DNA from: Nanobdellati archaeon
Lineage (GTDB): Archaea > SpSt-1190
Direction of reading: 5' to 3'
Length of the DNA stretch: 7,096 nt
Assembly (NCBI GenBank): GCA_015522095.1
Contig: WAMX01000104.1
Location: 1 to 7,096 of the forward strand
Shown here in pieces: positions 1-5,335 of the stretch. The notes beneath the pieces are model-generated. The model searched no databases. It was not told where the DNA came from and saw only the letters and a list, made by a program, of their open reading frames with translations. Position 1 is the first letter of the stretch. Each line of letters begins with the position of its first letter. The position numbers and the translations under genes are program-made.

Positions 1-171
1 ATAGCCCCCCTCGCACGCGGTGTCGCCGCAGGTTTCCTTCGATATGGACCAGAACCAGTTTCCGCATTTCGGGCACTGCTTCCGCGTGAAGCCATACTTG
101 CGGAGGATTTCAAAATTGTAGAACTTCTCGGGCTGAGAGCTGAACATTTGCCGGAGCTGGGACTTGTCCAT
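1..171 (-). CDS. alaS: Alanyl-tRNA synthetase, archaeal type (N-terminal fragment)
   Basis: AlaRS charges tRNA-Ala with alanine in the cytoplasm. Only the first 57 codons, read leftward from ATG at 171, are in the window; the frame stays open to the edge. The peptide starts MDKSQLRQMF and carries a cysteine-rich element, KQCPKCGNWFW (about residues 31-41) then ETCGDTACEGGY (46-57), with Cys33, Cys36, Cys48 and Cys53. From memory of the family, this 'RKxCxKCGxxFW...CGDxxC' block is typical of the N-terminal extension of archaeal AlaRS and absent from the bacterial form. The catalytic class II core lies outside the window, so this call rests on the N-terminus alone. No Shine-Dalgarno precedes the ATG and a TATA box lies about 24 nt upstream, suggesting a leaderless transcript. 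A different protein with a similar zinc-binding start is possible but less likely. Confidence 0.85.
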   Translation of the reverse strand, partial: MDKSQLRQMFSSQPEKFYNFEILRKYGFTRKQCPKCGNWFWSISKETCGDTACEGGY

Positions 172-188
172 GGGAAAGATAAAAAGAA

Positions 189-201
189 GTTATTTAAAAA
201 G
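189..201 (-). promoter_or_regulatory. TATA box of alaS (leaderless promoter)
   Basis: On the minus strand this reads CTTTTTAAATAAC, a good archaeal TATA box whose core TTTAAATA is centred near 195. The alaS ATG begins at 171, about 24 nt downstream, where archaeal transcription normally starts. No GGAGG- or GGTGA-like site lies between box and ATG. The box sits a few bases beyond the stop codon of the PRC-barrel gene (206-208), so alaS can be expressed on its own as well as by read-through. Inferred from spacing only. Confidence 0.55.
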
Positions 202-205
202 GTGG

Positions 206-490
206 TTAAGCCTCCACCGCTTCCGTCTCCTCTCCCTTGCTCGGCTTGGGAACTTCAAGCCTGGAGCTGATGAGGAGAACATCGCCAATGGCGCGCACGG
301 CCTTGTGCGGGACCACAACAGCCTTCACGGTCGGCACGGAGCGCTTCAGCACGCTCTCGGGCGGGATTGAGACCACCCAGCCCTGAATGGCATACTTGCC
401 AAGAACGACATCCTGGACCCTTCCGAAGAGATAACCATCGTCCGTGTAAACTGTCTTGCCGTAAGTTTGAGTAATGCTCCTTTCCTCCAT
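206..490 (-). CDS. Single-domain PRC-barrel protein (possible CdpB-like factor)
   Basis: This 94-residue protein consists of one PRC-barrel domain (about residues 10-77) and a short charged tail ending EETEAVEA. Visible hallmarks are GKTVYTDDGYLFGRVQDVVL near the N-terminus, a central beta-rich stretch (QGWVVSI), and VPHKAVRAIGDVLLI at the end of the barrel. There are no membrane segments, signal peptide or catalytic residues. PRC barrels are small beta-barrel adaptors, known from RimM and the photosynthetic reaction centre H subunit. In haloarchaea, small single-domain PRC proteins (CdpB1, CdpB2) join the FtsZ/SepF division machinery. The 'GxxVYT..G...G.V.D' opening and 'AVGDVVL'-type ending resemble those proteins, but that role is inference. 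A GTG at 499 would add three residues; the ATG at 490 is preferred because AGGTGA lies 5 nt upstream and overlaps that GTG. The gene has its own TATA box and lies between a methyltransferase gene and alaS. Confidence 0.8.
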   Translation of the reverse strand: MEERSITQTYGKTVYTDDGYLFGRVQDVVLGKYAIQGWVVSIPPESVLKRSVPTVKAVVVPHKAVRAIGDVLLISSRLEVPKPSKGEETEAVEA

Positions 491-495
491 TTTAG

Positions 496-501
496 TCACC
501 T
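496..501 (-). promoter_or_regulatory. Shine-Dalgarno of the PRC-barrel gene
   Basis: AGGTGA on the minus strand, 5 nt before the ATG at 490. Its GTG would itself be an in-frame start codon (499). The strong ribosome site with ideal spacing argues that GTG is part of the Shine-Dalgarno and that the ATG is the true start. Confidence 0.6.
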
Positions 502-517
502 TTTAGGATTAAGACCC

Positions 518-532
518 TGCATATATAATATT
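518..532 (-). promoter_or_regulatory. Promoter (TATA box) of the PRC-barrel gene
   Basis: An AT-rich run reading AAATATTATATATGCA on the minus strand lies just past the methyltransferase stop codon (532-534). Its centre near 525 is about 25 nt above position 500, so the predicted mRNA would start almost at the AGGTGA ribosome site and have a leader of roughly 10 nt. It lets the PRC-barrel gene be transcribed independently of the cupin-methyltransferase pair. Based on composition and spacing only. Confidence 0.5.
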
Positions 533-1044
533 TAGCACTTTTTTAAAAGAAAACACCAGTAATCCTGCCCTTCATACGCCCTTTTCCTGAGCCTTTTCAC
601 CGGCTCGAAGCCCCTGAAGTGCTCTGCGTGGCCGAGATGCTCGGGCTCGAGCGTGAAGAACAGCAGCCCGCCCGGGGCGAGCACACGCCCGCAGGCTTCC
701 GCCACGCGCTCCGGGTCCATGTAGTCCAGCGAGGCGAAAAAGCTCACGAAGTCAAACCGCCCCAGGCGGCCTATCTCCTCGCCGCGCATGCGCAGCACCT
801 CAAACCCCTTGGCTTCAGCCTGCCGGGCCATCTTTTCCACGGGCTCCACGCCCACCACCCGGTCGCAGAACTTCGCTATGGCTTCCAGGGACTTGCCGGT
901 GCCGCAGCCCACATCCAGCCCCCTCTCACGCTTCCTGATAAGCGGCAGGAAGGGGGCAATGAGCCTGTGGGGGTCATACCCATAAACTTCAACCTCTCGC
1001 TCATACTTGCTTGCCCACTTGCGGAAGTATTCAAGCCAGCTCAT
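532..1044 (-). CDS. Small class I SAM-dependent methyltransferase, substrate unknown
   Basis: This 170-residue protein has the Rossmann-type methyltransferase core. Motif I is LDVGCGTG (residues 43-50), which binds S-adenosylmethionine. The acidic residue ending beta-2 is Glu67 in VVGVEP, expected to hold the ribose hydroxyls. Later elements are FDFVSFFASLDYM (97-109, beta-4 region) and VLAPGGLLFFTLEP (121-134, the usual 'LkpGG.l' turn and beta-5). The C-terminal YWCFLLKK strand fits beta-7. It is short for the family and lacks a recognisable substrate domain, so the target (small molecule, protein or RNA) cannot be named. The ATG at 1044 overlaps the stop of the upstream cupin-like gene as ATGA, with AGGAG eight bases before it, implying translational coupling. 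A GTG two codons earlier (1050) is a weaker start. The pairing suggests that the two proteins act in one pathway. Confidence 0.82.
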   Translation of the reverse strand: MSWLEYFRKWASKYEREVEVYGYDPHRLIAPFLPLIRKRERGLDVGCGTGKSLEAIAKFCDRVVGVEPVEKMARQAEAKGFEVLRMRGEEIGRLGRFDFVSFFASLDYMDPERVAEACGRVLAPGGLLFFTLEPEHLGHAEHFRGFEPVKRLRKRAYEGQDYWCFLLKKC

Positions 1045-1700
1045 TTGCACAGCTCCTCGAACACCATAAAGAGCGACCCCTTTGAACCGGACCGGTACTG
1101 GTGCGGGGGGTATGCGGCCTTTCCATCTTTCACAACATAAAAGGGACAGTGAATCCTTCCCGGCACCATCGGGACTTCAATGATCTTCTCATTGTTCTCA
1201 AAAACCTCCATGTACCCGGAGCCTCTCAATTGCAGGTGTAGCTCCTTAAAATTGGGTGTGTCGCCCGCATGGTCGTGGATTCCGCAGTCAACATCCGGAC
1301 CGACCAGCCAGAACCTGATCCTGTATCTCCTGCCTCCTATATTAAAGGAATAGTAGGGGTAGGAGTACCACATCTCCTTTTCAAGGGACTCTCCCGCAAC
1401 AAGGCTGCTTATGTGCTTCCATTCAAGGGGAATCCCTTTAGAGTCCCTCCACTCCCCCTCGCCACTGTCGGCCGCAACAAAAAGCCTTGCCTTCCCCCTG
1501 ATGGTCGTGCCGCCGGAACGAATGGACTCCCACCGAGCCACGGTGACGGGGGAGGTTATTGAGCCCTTCAGAACCACCGCCATAAAAGGCCCATCGAACG
1601 TCATTTCCCCGTCCAGATCAACCATTTCCATAACAAATCCAGCCAGCTCGAATCTCCCCGGCAGGGGTTTCGTTTCCACGCTTTCAGGAACGTTTACCAT
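1041..1700 (-). CDS. Uncharacterised cupin-like (double-stranded beta-helix) protein
   Basis: I do not recognise this 219-residue protein as a named family. Its C-terminal half looks like a cupin metal-binding barrel. One segment carries GIHDHAGD then FKELHLQLRGSGYMEVF (residues 140-167), resembling cupin motif 1 (HxH...E...G) with His142, His144 and Glu153. A second, VPMVPGRIHCPFYV (176-189), resembles motif 2 (PxGxxH) with His184. A further YPPHQYRSGS follows at 197-206. The N-terminal half is beta-rich with no motif I can place, including FDGPFMAVVLKGSIT and a Trp/Tyr-rich stretch around MWYSYPYYSFN (110-120). There is no signal peptide or membrane helix. Cupins include dioxygenases, isomerases and small-ligand binders; the reaction is unknown. 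GGGGGAG lies 4 nt before the ATG. The gene is first in an apparent two-gene unit with the methyltransferase and diverges from psmA. Confidence 0.65.
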   Translation of the reverse strand: MVNVPESVETKPLPGRFELAGFVMEMVDLDGEMTFDGPFMAVVLKGSITSPVTVARWESIRSGGTTIRGKARLFVAADSGEGEWRDSKGIPLEWKHISSLVAGESLEKEMWYSYPYYSFNIGGRRYRIRFWLVGPDVDCGIHDHAGDTPNFKELHLQLRGSGYMEVFENNEKIIEVPMVPGRIHCPFYVVKDGKAAYPPHQYRSGSKGSLFMVFEELCK

Positions 1701-1724
1701 CCGGCTCCCCCACAGAATTATTCA

Positions 1725-1749
1725 GGAAGTAGTTTTAAAAACCACTCCC
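1725..1749. promoter_or_regulatory. Symmetric divergent promoter (shared TATA box and BRE-like arms)
   Basis: A 25-bp imperfect inverted repeat: left arm GGAAGTAGTTTT (1725-1736), central A at 1737, right arm AAAACCACTCCC (1738-1749). The arms match at 10 of 12 positions; both mismatches are A/G changes. The core TTTTAAAA (1733-1740) works as a TATA box on either strand, with a purine-rich BRE-like flank on each side. Rightward, a start about 26 nt away falls near 1762, on the AGGTGA of psmA. Leftward, it falls near 1711, on the GGGGGAG of the cupin-like gene. It could instead be, or also be, the operator of a dimeric regulator. Confidence 0.6.
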
Positions 1750-1761
1750 TATGAGAAGGGT

Positions 1762-1767
1762 AGGTGA
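1762..1767 (+). promoter_or_regulatory. Shine-Dalgarno of psmA
   Basis: AGGTGA lies 6 nt before the psmA ATG at 1774. The predicted transcription start from the symmetric TATA box falls at about the same place, so the mRNA leader would be little more than the ribosome site itself. Confidence 0.6.
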
Positions 1768-1773
1768 TTTGGA

Positions 1774-2490
1774 ATGCAATTGATAGCACCCGATGGTATG
1801 GGTTATGACCGCGTGGTTACTGTTTTCAGCCCCGATGGGCGCCTATTTCAGGTGCAGTATGCCATGGAGGCGGTAAAGAGGGGAGCTACCGTTATAGGGC
1901 TCAAAACGAAAGATGGTGTGGCAATGCTGGCAGACAAGAAAGTCCTGCACAGTCTCATCAAGATACGCAGCATAGAGAAGATTTATGAGGTCGATAAGCA
2001 CATAGCTGCTGCCACAATTGGCCTCGTGGCGGACGGGCGGAAGCTCATAGAGCAGACGCGTATTGTCTCGCAGCGCCACCGGCTCGTGTATGACGAGCCC
2101 GTGAGCGTAAAGCAGCTCGTGCACGACACGAGCAGCTACATGCAGATGTTCACGCAGTATGGCGGGCTCCGCCCCTTCGGCGTGACAATCCTGATTGGGG
2201 GATACGACACGGAACCGCGCGTCTATGAGATAGATCCGAGCGGCACCCCCACGGAGTGGTCTGCCACGGCAATTGGAGAGGGACGGGCAGAGGCCATGAA
2301 GGTCCTCGAGGCAAAGTATGATGAGAATATCAGCATGAAGGAGGGTTTCCTCCTCGGGATAGAGGCCCTCAAGACCTTCCTCAAGGACAAATTTTCACTG
2401 AACAGGATTGAGGTCGCAGAGGTGACCAAGAAAGGATTCAGGAAGCTCCCTCTAAAAGAGTTAGAAGGGATGGTTAATGGTAAGGATTGA
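1774..2490 (+). CDS. psmA: 20S proteasome subunit alpha
   Basis: The alpha subunit forms the two outer rings of the archaeal 20S proteasome, gating entry to the chamber and docking the ATPase PAN or related unfoldases. The 238-residue length is normal. The N-terminal gate signature is MGYDRVVTVFSPDGRLFQVQYA (residues 9-30), with Tyr11, Asp12, Pro20 and Tyr29 matching the gate cluster Tyr8/Asp9/Pro17/Tyr26 of Thermoplasma. Lys69 in RSIEKI corresponds to Lys66, which receives the C-terminal carboxylate of the ATPase HbYX tail. IGLVADGRKLI and QYGGLRPFGVTILI are family-typical. Alpha subunits are catalytically inert; the beta subunit is not in the window. One oddity is QVQY where the usual sequence is QVEY (Gln28 for Glu). 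It is first in the rightward operon, and its end overlaps sdo1 by 14 nt. Confidence 0.97.
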   Translation: MQLIAPDGMGYDRVVTVFSPDGRLFQVQYAMEAVKRGATVIGLKTKDGVAMLADKKVLHSLIKIRSIEKIYEVDKHIAAATIGLVADGRKLIEQTRIVSQRHRLVYDEPVSVKQLVHDTSSYMQMFTQYGGLRPFGVTILIGGYDTEPRVYEIDPSGTPTEWSATAIGEGRAEAMKVLEAKYDENISMKEGFLLGIEALKTFLKDKFSLNRIEVAEVTKKGFRKLPLKELEGMVNGKD

Positions 2491-3163
2491 AGATGCCATT
2501 GTCGTGAAATATGAGAGGGACGGGCATTTCGAGGTTCTCGCTGACCCGGAGATGGCACTCGCAATAAAGGAAGGCAGGAGCCAGGACGTCCGCGGCGCGC
2601 TTGCAGCCTTTGAGGTGTTCAAGGATGCCCGCAAGGCAGAGAAGGCAAGCGAGTCTGAGATTGAAAGGGTCTTCGACACGCTTGACCTGGAGGCCGTGGC
2701 CGGCGAGATAATCAGGAAGGGTGAGTTCAACCCGACCACGGAGCAGAAGCGGCGCATGATCAGGGAAATCCGCAACCGGCTGATTGAGCTTGTGAGGCAG
2801 AATTCGCTGGACCCGCGCACAAAGCTGCCCCACACCCGGGAGCGGATAGAGTGGGCATTTGAGAATGCAAGGGTCAAGGTGGAGCTCCGCCCCGCGGAGG
2901 AGCAGCTCCAGCAGGTTGTGAAGGAGCTCAGGAAGGTTCTGCCGCTGAGCTTCGGCACGGCAAAGCTCGAGGTCCACGTGCCCGCCCAGCACGCCCCCTC
3001 GCTGTATGGAAAGCTTCATAAACTCGGGAATGTTTTGAAGGAGGAGTGGCTGGGCGATGGCTCGCTCATGCTGCGCATCGAAGTCCCTTCTGGAATGAAA
3101 GTGGATGTGATAAGCGAGCTCGGAGAGCTCACAAAAGGAGATGTAATGGTTAAGGAGGTTTAG
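2477..3163 (+). CDS. sdo1: Ribosome maturation protein SBDS/Sdo1
   Basis: Archaeal orthologue of the Shwachman-Bodian-Diamond protein. In eukaryotes SBDS works with the GTPase EFL1 to release eIF6 from pre-60S subunits; archaea have eIF6 (aIF6), and an equivalent role in 50S maturation is inferred. The 228-residue protein has the three-domain layout: N-terminal FYSH domain (about 1-90) with FEVFKDARKAEKAS at 45-58; a helical domain (about 90-165) opening with TTEQKRRMIREIRNRLIE; and a C-terminal ferredoxin-like domain (about 166-228), with LEVHVPAQHAPSLYGKL at 164-180. The start at 2477 (MVRIEDAIVV) aligns with the usual family start and lies inside the psmA 3' end, a 14-nt overlap favouring coupled translation. 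A GGAGGT near its own end serves rrp4. Confidence 0.95.
   Translation: MVRIEDAIVVKYERDGHFEVLADPEMALAIKEGRSQDVRGALAAFEVFKDARKAEKASESEIERVFDTLDLEAVAGEIIRKGEFNPTTEQKRRMIREIRNRLIELVRQNSLDPRTKLPHTRERIEWAFENARVKVELRPAEEQLQQVVKELRKVLPLSFGTAKLEVHVPAQHAPSLYGKLHKLGNVLKEEWLGDGSLMLRIEVPSGMKVDVISELGELTKGDVMVKEV
3154..3159 (+). promoter_or_regulatory. Shine-Dalgarno of rrp4
   Basis: GGAGGT embedded in the last codons of sdo1, 6 nt before the rrp4 ATG at 3166. It is the closest match in the operon to the canonical anti-16S sequence and lies across the SBDS stop region, favouring re-initiation by ribosomes finishing sdo1. Confidence 0.6.
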
Positions 3164-3165
3164 AA

Positions 3166-3846
3166 ATGGCAAAAAAAATAGTGACGCCGGGAGAGACAAT
3201 AGTCGAAGGAATGGACTATTTGCCTGGCGATGGCACATACAGGAGTGGCCCGGAAATAAGGGCTGAGATACTTGGGCTTGCGGACATACGGGACAGGCTT
3301 GTAAAGGTCATCCCGCTGTCCGGAAGGTATATGCCCAAGAGGGACGACCCCGTGATTGCAATTGTTACGGGGGTAAGGTACAATATGTGGGAACTGGACA
3401 TAAATTCGCCCTATGACGCCATGATGCTGGCTGGCGAGGCGACAGACCGCTTCATCGACCTGCGCAAGGAGAAGCTTTCAAAGTACTTCTCCGTGGGTGA
3501 CGCGCTGATATGCAAGATAATCAGGGTCGATGAGACGATGAGCGTGTTTGTCACAGCGAAGGGTCCCGGCCTGAGGAAGATAACGGACGGCAAGATAATT
3601 GAAGTTGAGCCATCCAAGATTCCCAGGATAATCGGGAAGAACGCCAGCATGATAAAGATGATAAAGGAGTACACGGGCGTGAAGATGTTTGTGGGGCAGA
3701 ATGGAAGGATATGGCTTGATGGCGGGAATCAGGAACTCGCCGTAAAGGTCATACGCGAGATTGAGAAGAAGGCCCACACGGACGGACTCACAGATACCAT
3801 AAAGGAGATTCTGGAAAAGGAAGGTGAGAAGCATGGAGAAGCCTGA
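3166..3846 (+). CDS. rrp4: Exosome RNA-binding cap subunit Rrp4
   Basis: Rrp4 sits on the Rrp41-Rrp42 hexamer of the archaeal exosome and guides RNA into the pore for phosphorolytic 3'-5' degradation or for tailing. The 226 residues show the expected order. The N-terminal domain starts KKIVTPGETI, with GDGTY at 21-25. The S1 domain is at about 58-132 and includes WELDINSPYDAMM. The KH domain is at about 147-205, with KIPRIIGKNASMIKMI followed by the Rrp4 hallmark VGQNGRIW (176-183). KGPGLRKI joins S1 and KH. In the KH loop the usual GxxG reads GKNA (157-160), the final glycine being replaced by alanine. The gene lies 2 nt after sdo1 and overlaps rrp41 by 14 nt. Confidence 0.96.
   Translation: MAKKIVTPGETIVEGMDYLPGDGTYRSGPEIRAEILGLADIRDRLVKVIPLSGRYMPKRDDPVIAIVTGVRYNMWELDINSPYDAMMLAGEATDRFIDLRKEKLSKYFSVGDALICKIIRVDETMSVFVTAKGPGLRKITDGKIIEVEPSKIPRIIGKNASMIKMIKEYTGVKMFVGQNGRIWLDGGNQELAVKVIREIEKKAHTDGLTDTIKEILEKEGEKHGEA
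3821..3827 (+). promoter_or_regulatory. Shine-Dalgarno of rrp41, deciding its start
   Basis: AAGGTGA lies inside the rrp4 3' end, 5 nt before the ATG at 3833. Its GTG (3824) is in frame with rrp41 and could be mistaken for the start, adding three residues (M-R-S). The same AGGTGA-5 nt-ATG arrangement occurs at the PRC-barrel gene, supporting ATG 3833. Confidence 0.6.
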
Positions 3847-4561
3847 ATACCTGTTCAAGAATGGAAAGAGGCTCGACGGGCGGAAGCTCGACGAGTTCAG
3901 GAAGATGAAGATAAAGGTGGACGTGATAGACAACGCTGAAGGCTCTGCGGAAGTTGAGTTCGGGAAGACGCGCGTTGTGGCGGCCGTCTATGGCCCCCGC
4001 GAGCTTCACCCAAAGCACCTTGTGATGTCAGACAGGGCCCTCCTGAGGGCACACTACGACATGCTGTCCTTCTCTGTTGAGGACCGCAAGCGACCGGGTC
4101 CCGGGCGCCGCGAGGTGGAGATAAGCAAGGTGCTTTCCGAGGCGTTCCGCAGCGTTGTGGCGCTTGACCGCTTCCCGCGCACGGGAATTGATGTGTTCGT
4201 GAAGGTCGTGCAGGCCGATGCCAGCACGCGCATCACCGGGCTGAACGCAGCATCGGTGGCGCTGGCACACGCGGGGATTCCCATGCGCAGCATGGTCACC
4301 GGCGTGACTTTCGGAAAGATATACGACGACAAGGGAAAGACATACATGGCGGTTGATGTGTTCAAGCCGGAGGACCAGTGGGGCATGGCAGATGTTGCCT
4401 ATGCCAAGGCCTGGAACACGGGCGAGGTCGTGCTTTTGCAGATGGACGGAGATGTGACCAAGGAAGAGTTCATGGAAGGCAAGAAGATGGCTGACAAGGC
4501 CATGGAATATGTATACAAGGAGCAGGTAAAAGCGCTCAAATCTGTTTACGAGGTGGAGTGA
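3833..4561 (+). CDS. rrp41: Exosome catalytic subunit Rrp41 (RNase PH family)
   Basis: Rrp41 is the active phosphorolytic subunit of the archaeal exosome ring. It removes nucleoside diphosphates from RNA 3' ends using phosphate and can add tails in reverse. The protein has 242 residues from the ATG at 3833, a normal length. Family marks are GKRLDGRKLDEFR (11-23), VVAAVYGPRELHPKHL (48-63), the RNA-binding RKRPGPGRREVE (85-96), and the phosphate-pocket QADASTRITGLNAASVALA (127-145). Asp187 in WGMADVAYA fits the catalytic aspartate of the Rrp41 'GxAD' motif, so the subunit should be active; the proline that often follows two residues later is replaced. LLQMDGDVT (201-209) is also typical. It overlaps the end of rrp4 by 14 nt and is followed directly by rrp42, its ring partner. 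Confidence 0.96.
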   Translation: MEKPEYLFKNGKRLDGRKLDEFRKMKIKVDVIDNAEGSAEVEFGKTRVVAAVYGPRELHPKHLVMSDRALLRAHYDMLSFSVEDRKRPGPGRREVEISKVLSEAFRSVVALDRFPRTGIDVFVKVVQADASTRITGLNAASVALAHAGIPMRSMVTGVTFGKIYDDKGKTYMAVDVFKPEDQWGMADVAYAKAWNTGEVVLLQMDGDVTKEEFMEGKKMADKAMEYVYKEQVKALKSVYEVE

Positions 4562-5326
4562 ATGTCAAACAACATTTTGAGGAAAAACATAATTGACCTC
4601 CTTAAGGGGGGACAGAGGATAGACGGGCGCGGGCTGGATGATTTCCGCAAGATATCCATCCAGACCGGGGTCGTCGAGAAGGCGGAGGGCTCTGCGCTTG
4701 TGAACATCGGGAGCACCCAGGTAATAGTGGGTGTGAAGATGGATGTTGGCGAGCCCTTCCCCGACACGCCCGGAGAGGGCGTGCTCATGACGGGCGCCGA
4801 GCTCACAGCCATGAGCAATGAGGAGTTTGAGCGCGGCCCGCCCGGGGAGGATGCCATAGAGATAGCGCGCGTCATAGATCGCACCATCCGCGAGTCAAAG
4901 GTCGTGCCCGTGGAAAAGCTCGGACTGGACGACGGGAAGGTCTGGATGGTGTTCGTGGACATGTACACGATGAACGCGGACGGCAATCTCATTGATGCCG
5001 GGACGCTTGGAGCAATGGCGGCGCTCATGACTGCCAGGATGCCGAAATATGAGGACGGGAAGGTCATACGCGAGCCCGGGAAGGCGCTTCCCGTGACGGG
5101 CAAGGCCGTGGCCGCAACCTTTGCGGGCATAAACGGGCACATACTCGTGGACCCGGAAGAGCGGGAGGAAAGCGTCATGGATGCCCGGCTCACCATCGGA
5201 ATGCGCGACGGGAAGATTGTTGCCCTCCAGAAAGGGGGCAATGGCAGCTTCACGGACGAACAGATTGAGGGGATGTTTGACAGGGCGCTTGCGCACGAGA
5301 AAAAACTATTAAAACACCTGAAATGA
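4562..5326 (+). CDS. rrp42: Exosome non-catalytic ring subunit Rrp42
   Basis: Rrp42 alternates with Rrp41 in the hexameric RNase PH ring; it shapes the RNA path and active site but is itself inactive. The 254-residue protein has the characteristic order: N-terminal helix NILRKNIIDLLKGGQRIDGR (4-23), VNIGSTQVIVGVKMDVGEPFPDTPGEG (47-73), FERGPPGEDAIEIARVIDRTIRES (89-112) with RNA-facing arginines 103, 107 and 110, and MNADGNLIDAGTLGAMAAL (137-155). ILVDPEEREESVMDARLTI (194-212) replaces the catalytic segment of Rrp41 and marks this paralogue. The ATG directly follows the rrp41 stop codon, with GAGGTG (4550-4555) upstream. The gene ends in a TGA that overlaps the ribosome site of rpsB. The L37Ae gene often found next is absent. 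Confidence 0.96.
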   Translation: MSNNILRKNIIDLLKGGQRIDGRGLDDFRKISIQTGVVEKAEGSALVNIGSTQVIVGVKMDVGEPFPDTPGEGVLMTGAELTAMSNEEFERGPPGEDAIEIARVIDRTIRESKVVPVEKLGLDDGKVWMVFVDMYTMNADGNLIDAGTLGAMAALMTARMPKYEDGKVIREPGKALPVTGKAVAATFAGINGHILVDPEEREESVMDARLTIGMRDGKIVALQKGGNGSFTDEQIEGMFDRALAHEKKLLKHLK

Positions 5327-5331
5327 GGTGG
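5325..5331 (+). promoter_or_regulatory. Shine-Dalgarno of rpsB, deciding its GTG start
   Basis: GAGGTGG overlaps the rrp42 stop codon (TGA, 5324-5326). It lies 4-5 nt before GTG 5336, whereas the next in-frame ATG (5345) is about 13 nt away and has a poorer site. GTG 5336 is therefore chosen, and the overlap suggests coupling to rrp42 translation. Confidence 0.55.
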
Positions 5332-5335
5332 TAAA

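Noticed and set aside
501..531. tRNA or small RNA in the AT-rich gap between the PRC-barrel and methyltransferase genes
   Set aside because: The gap is about 30 nt, has no cloverleaf or stable stem, and is explained by a TATA box and leader.
619..1140. Plus-strand open frame (173 codons) across the methyltransferase
   Set aside because: The opposite strand encodes clear SAM-binding motifs in the same place. This frame shows no motif and crosses the junction of two real genes.
2474..3238. Minus-strand open frame (254 codons) opposite sdo1
   Set aside because: It lies wholly opposite SBDS and the start of Rrp4, has Leu/His/Arg-rich low-order composition, and matches no family.
3824..3835. GTG at 3824 as the start of rrp41
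   Set aside because: The GTG is part of an AAGGTGA ribosome site spaced 5 nt from ATG 3833, and family members begin near MEKP.
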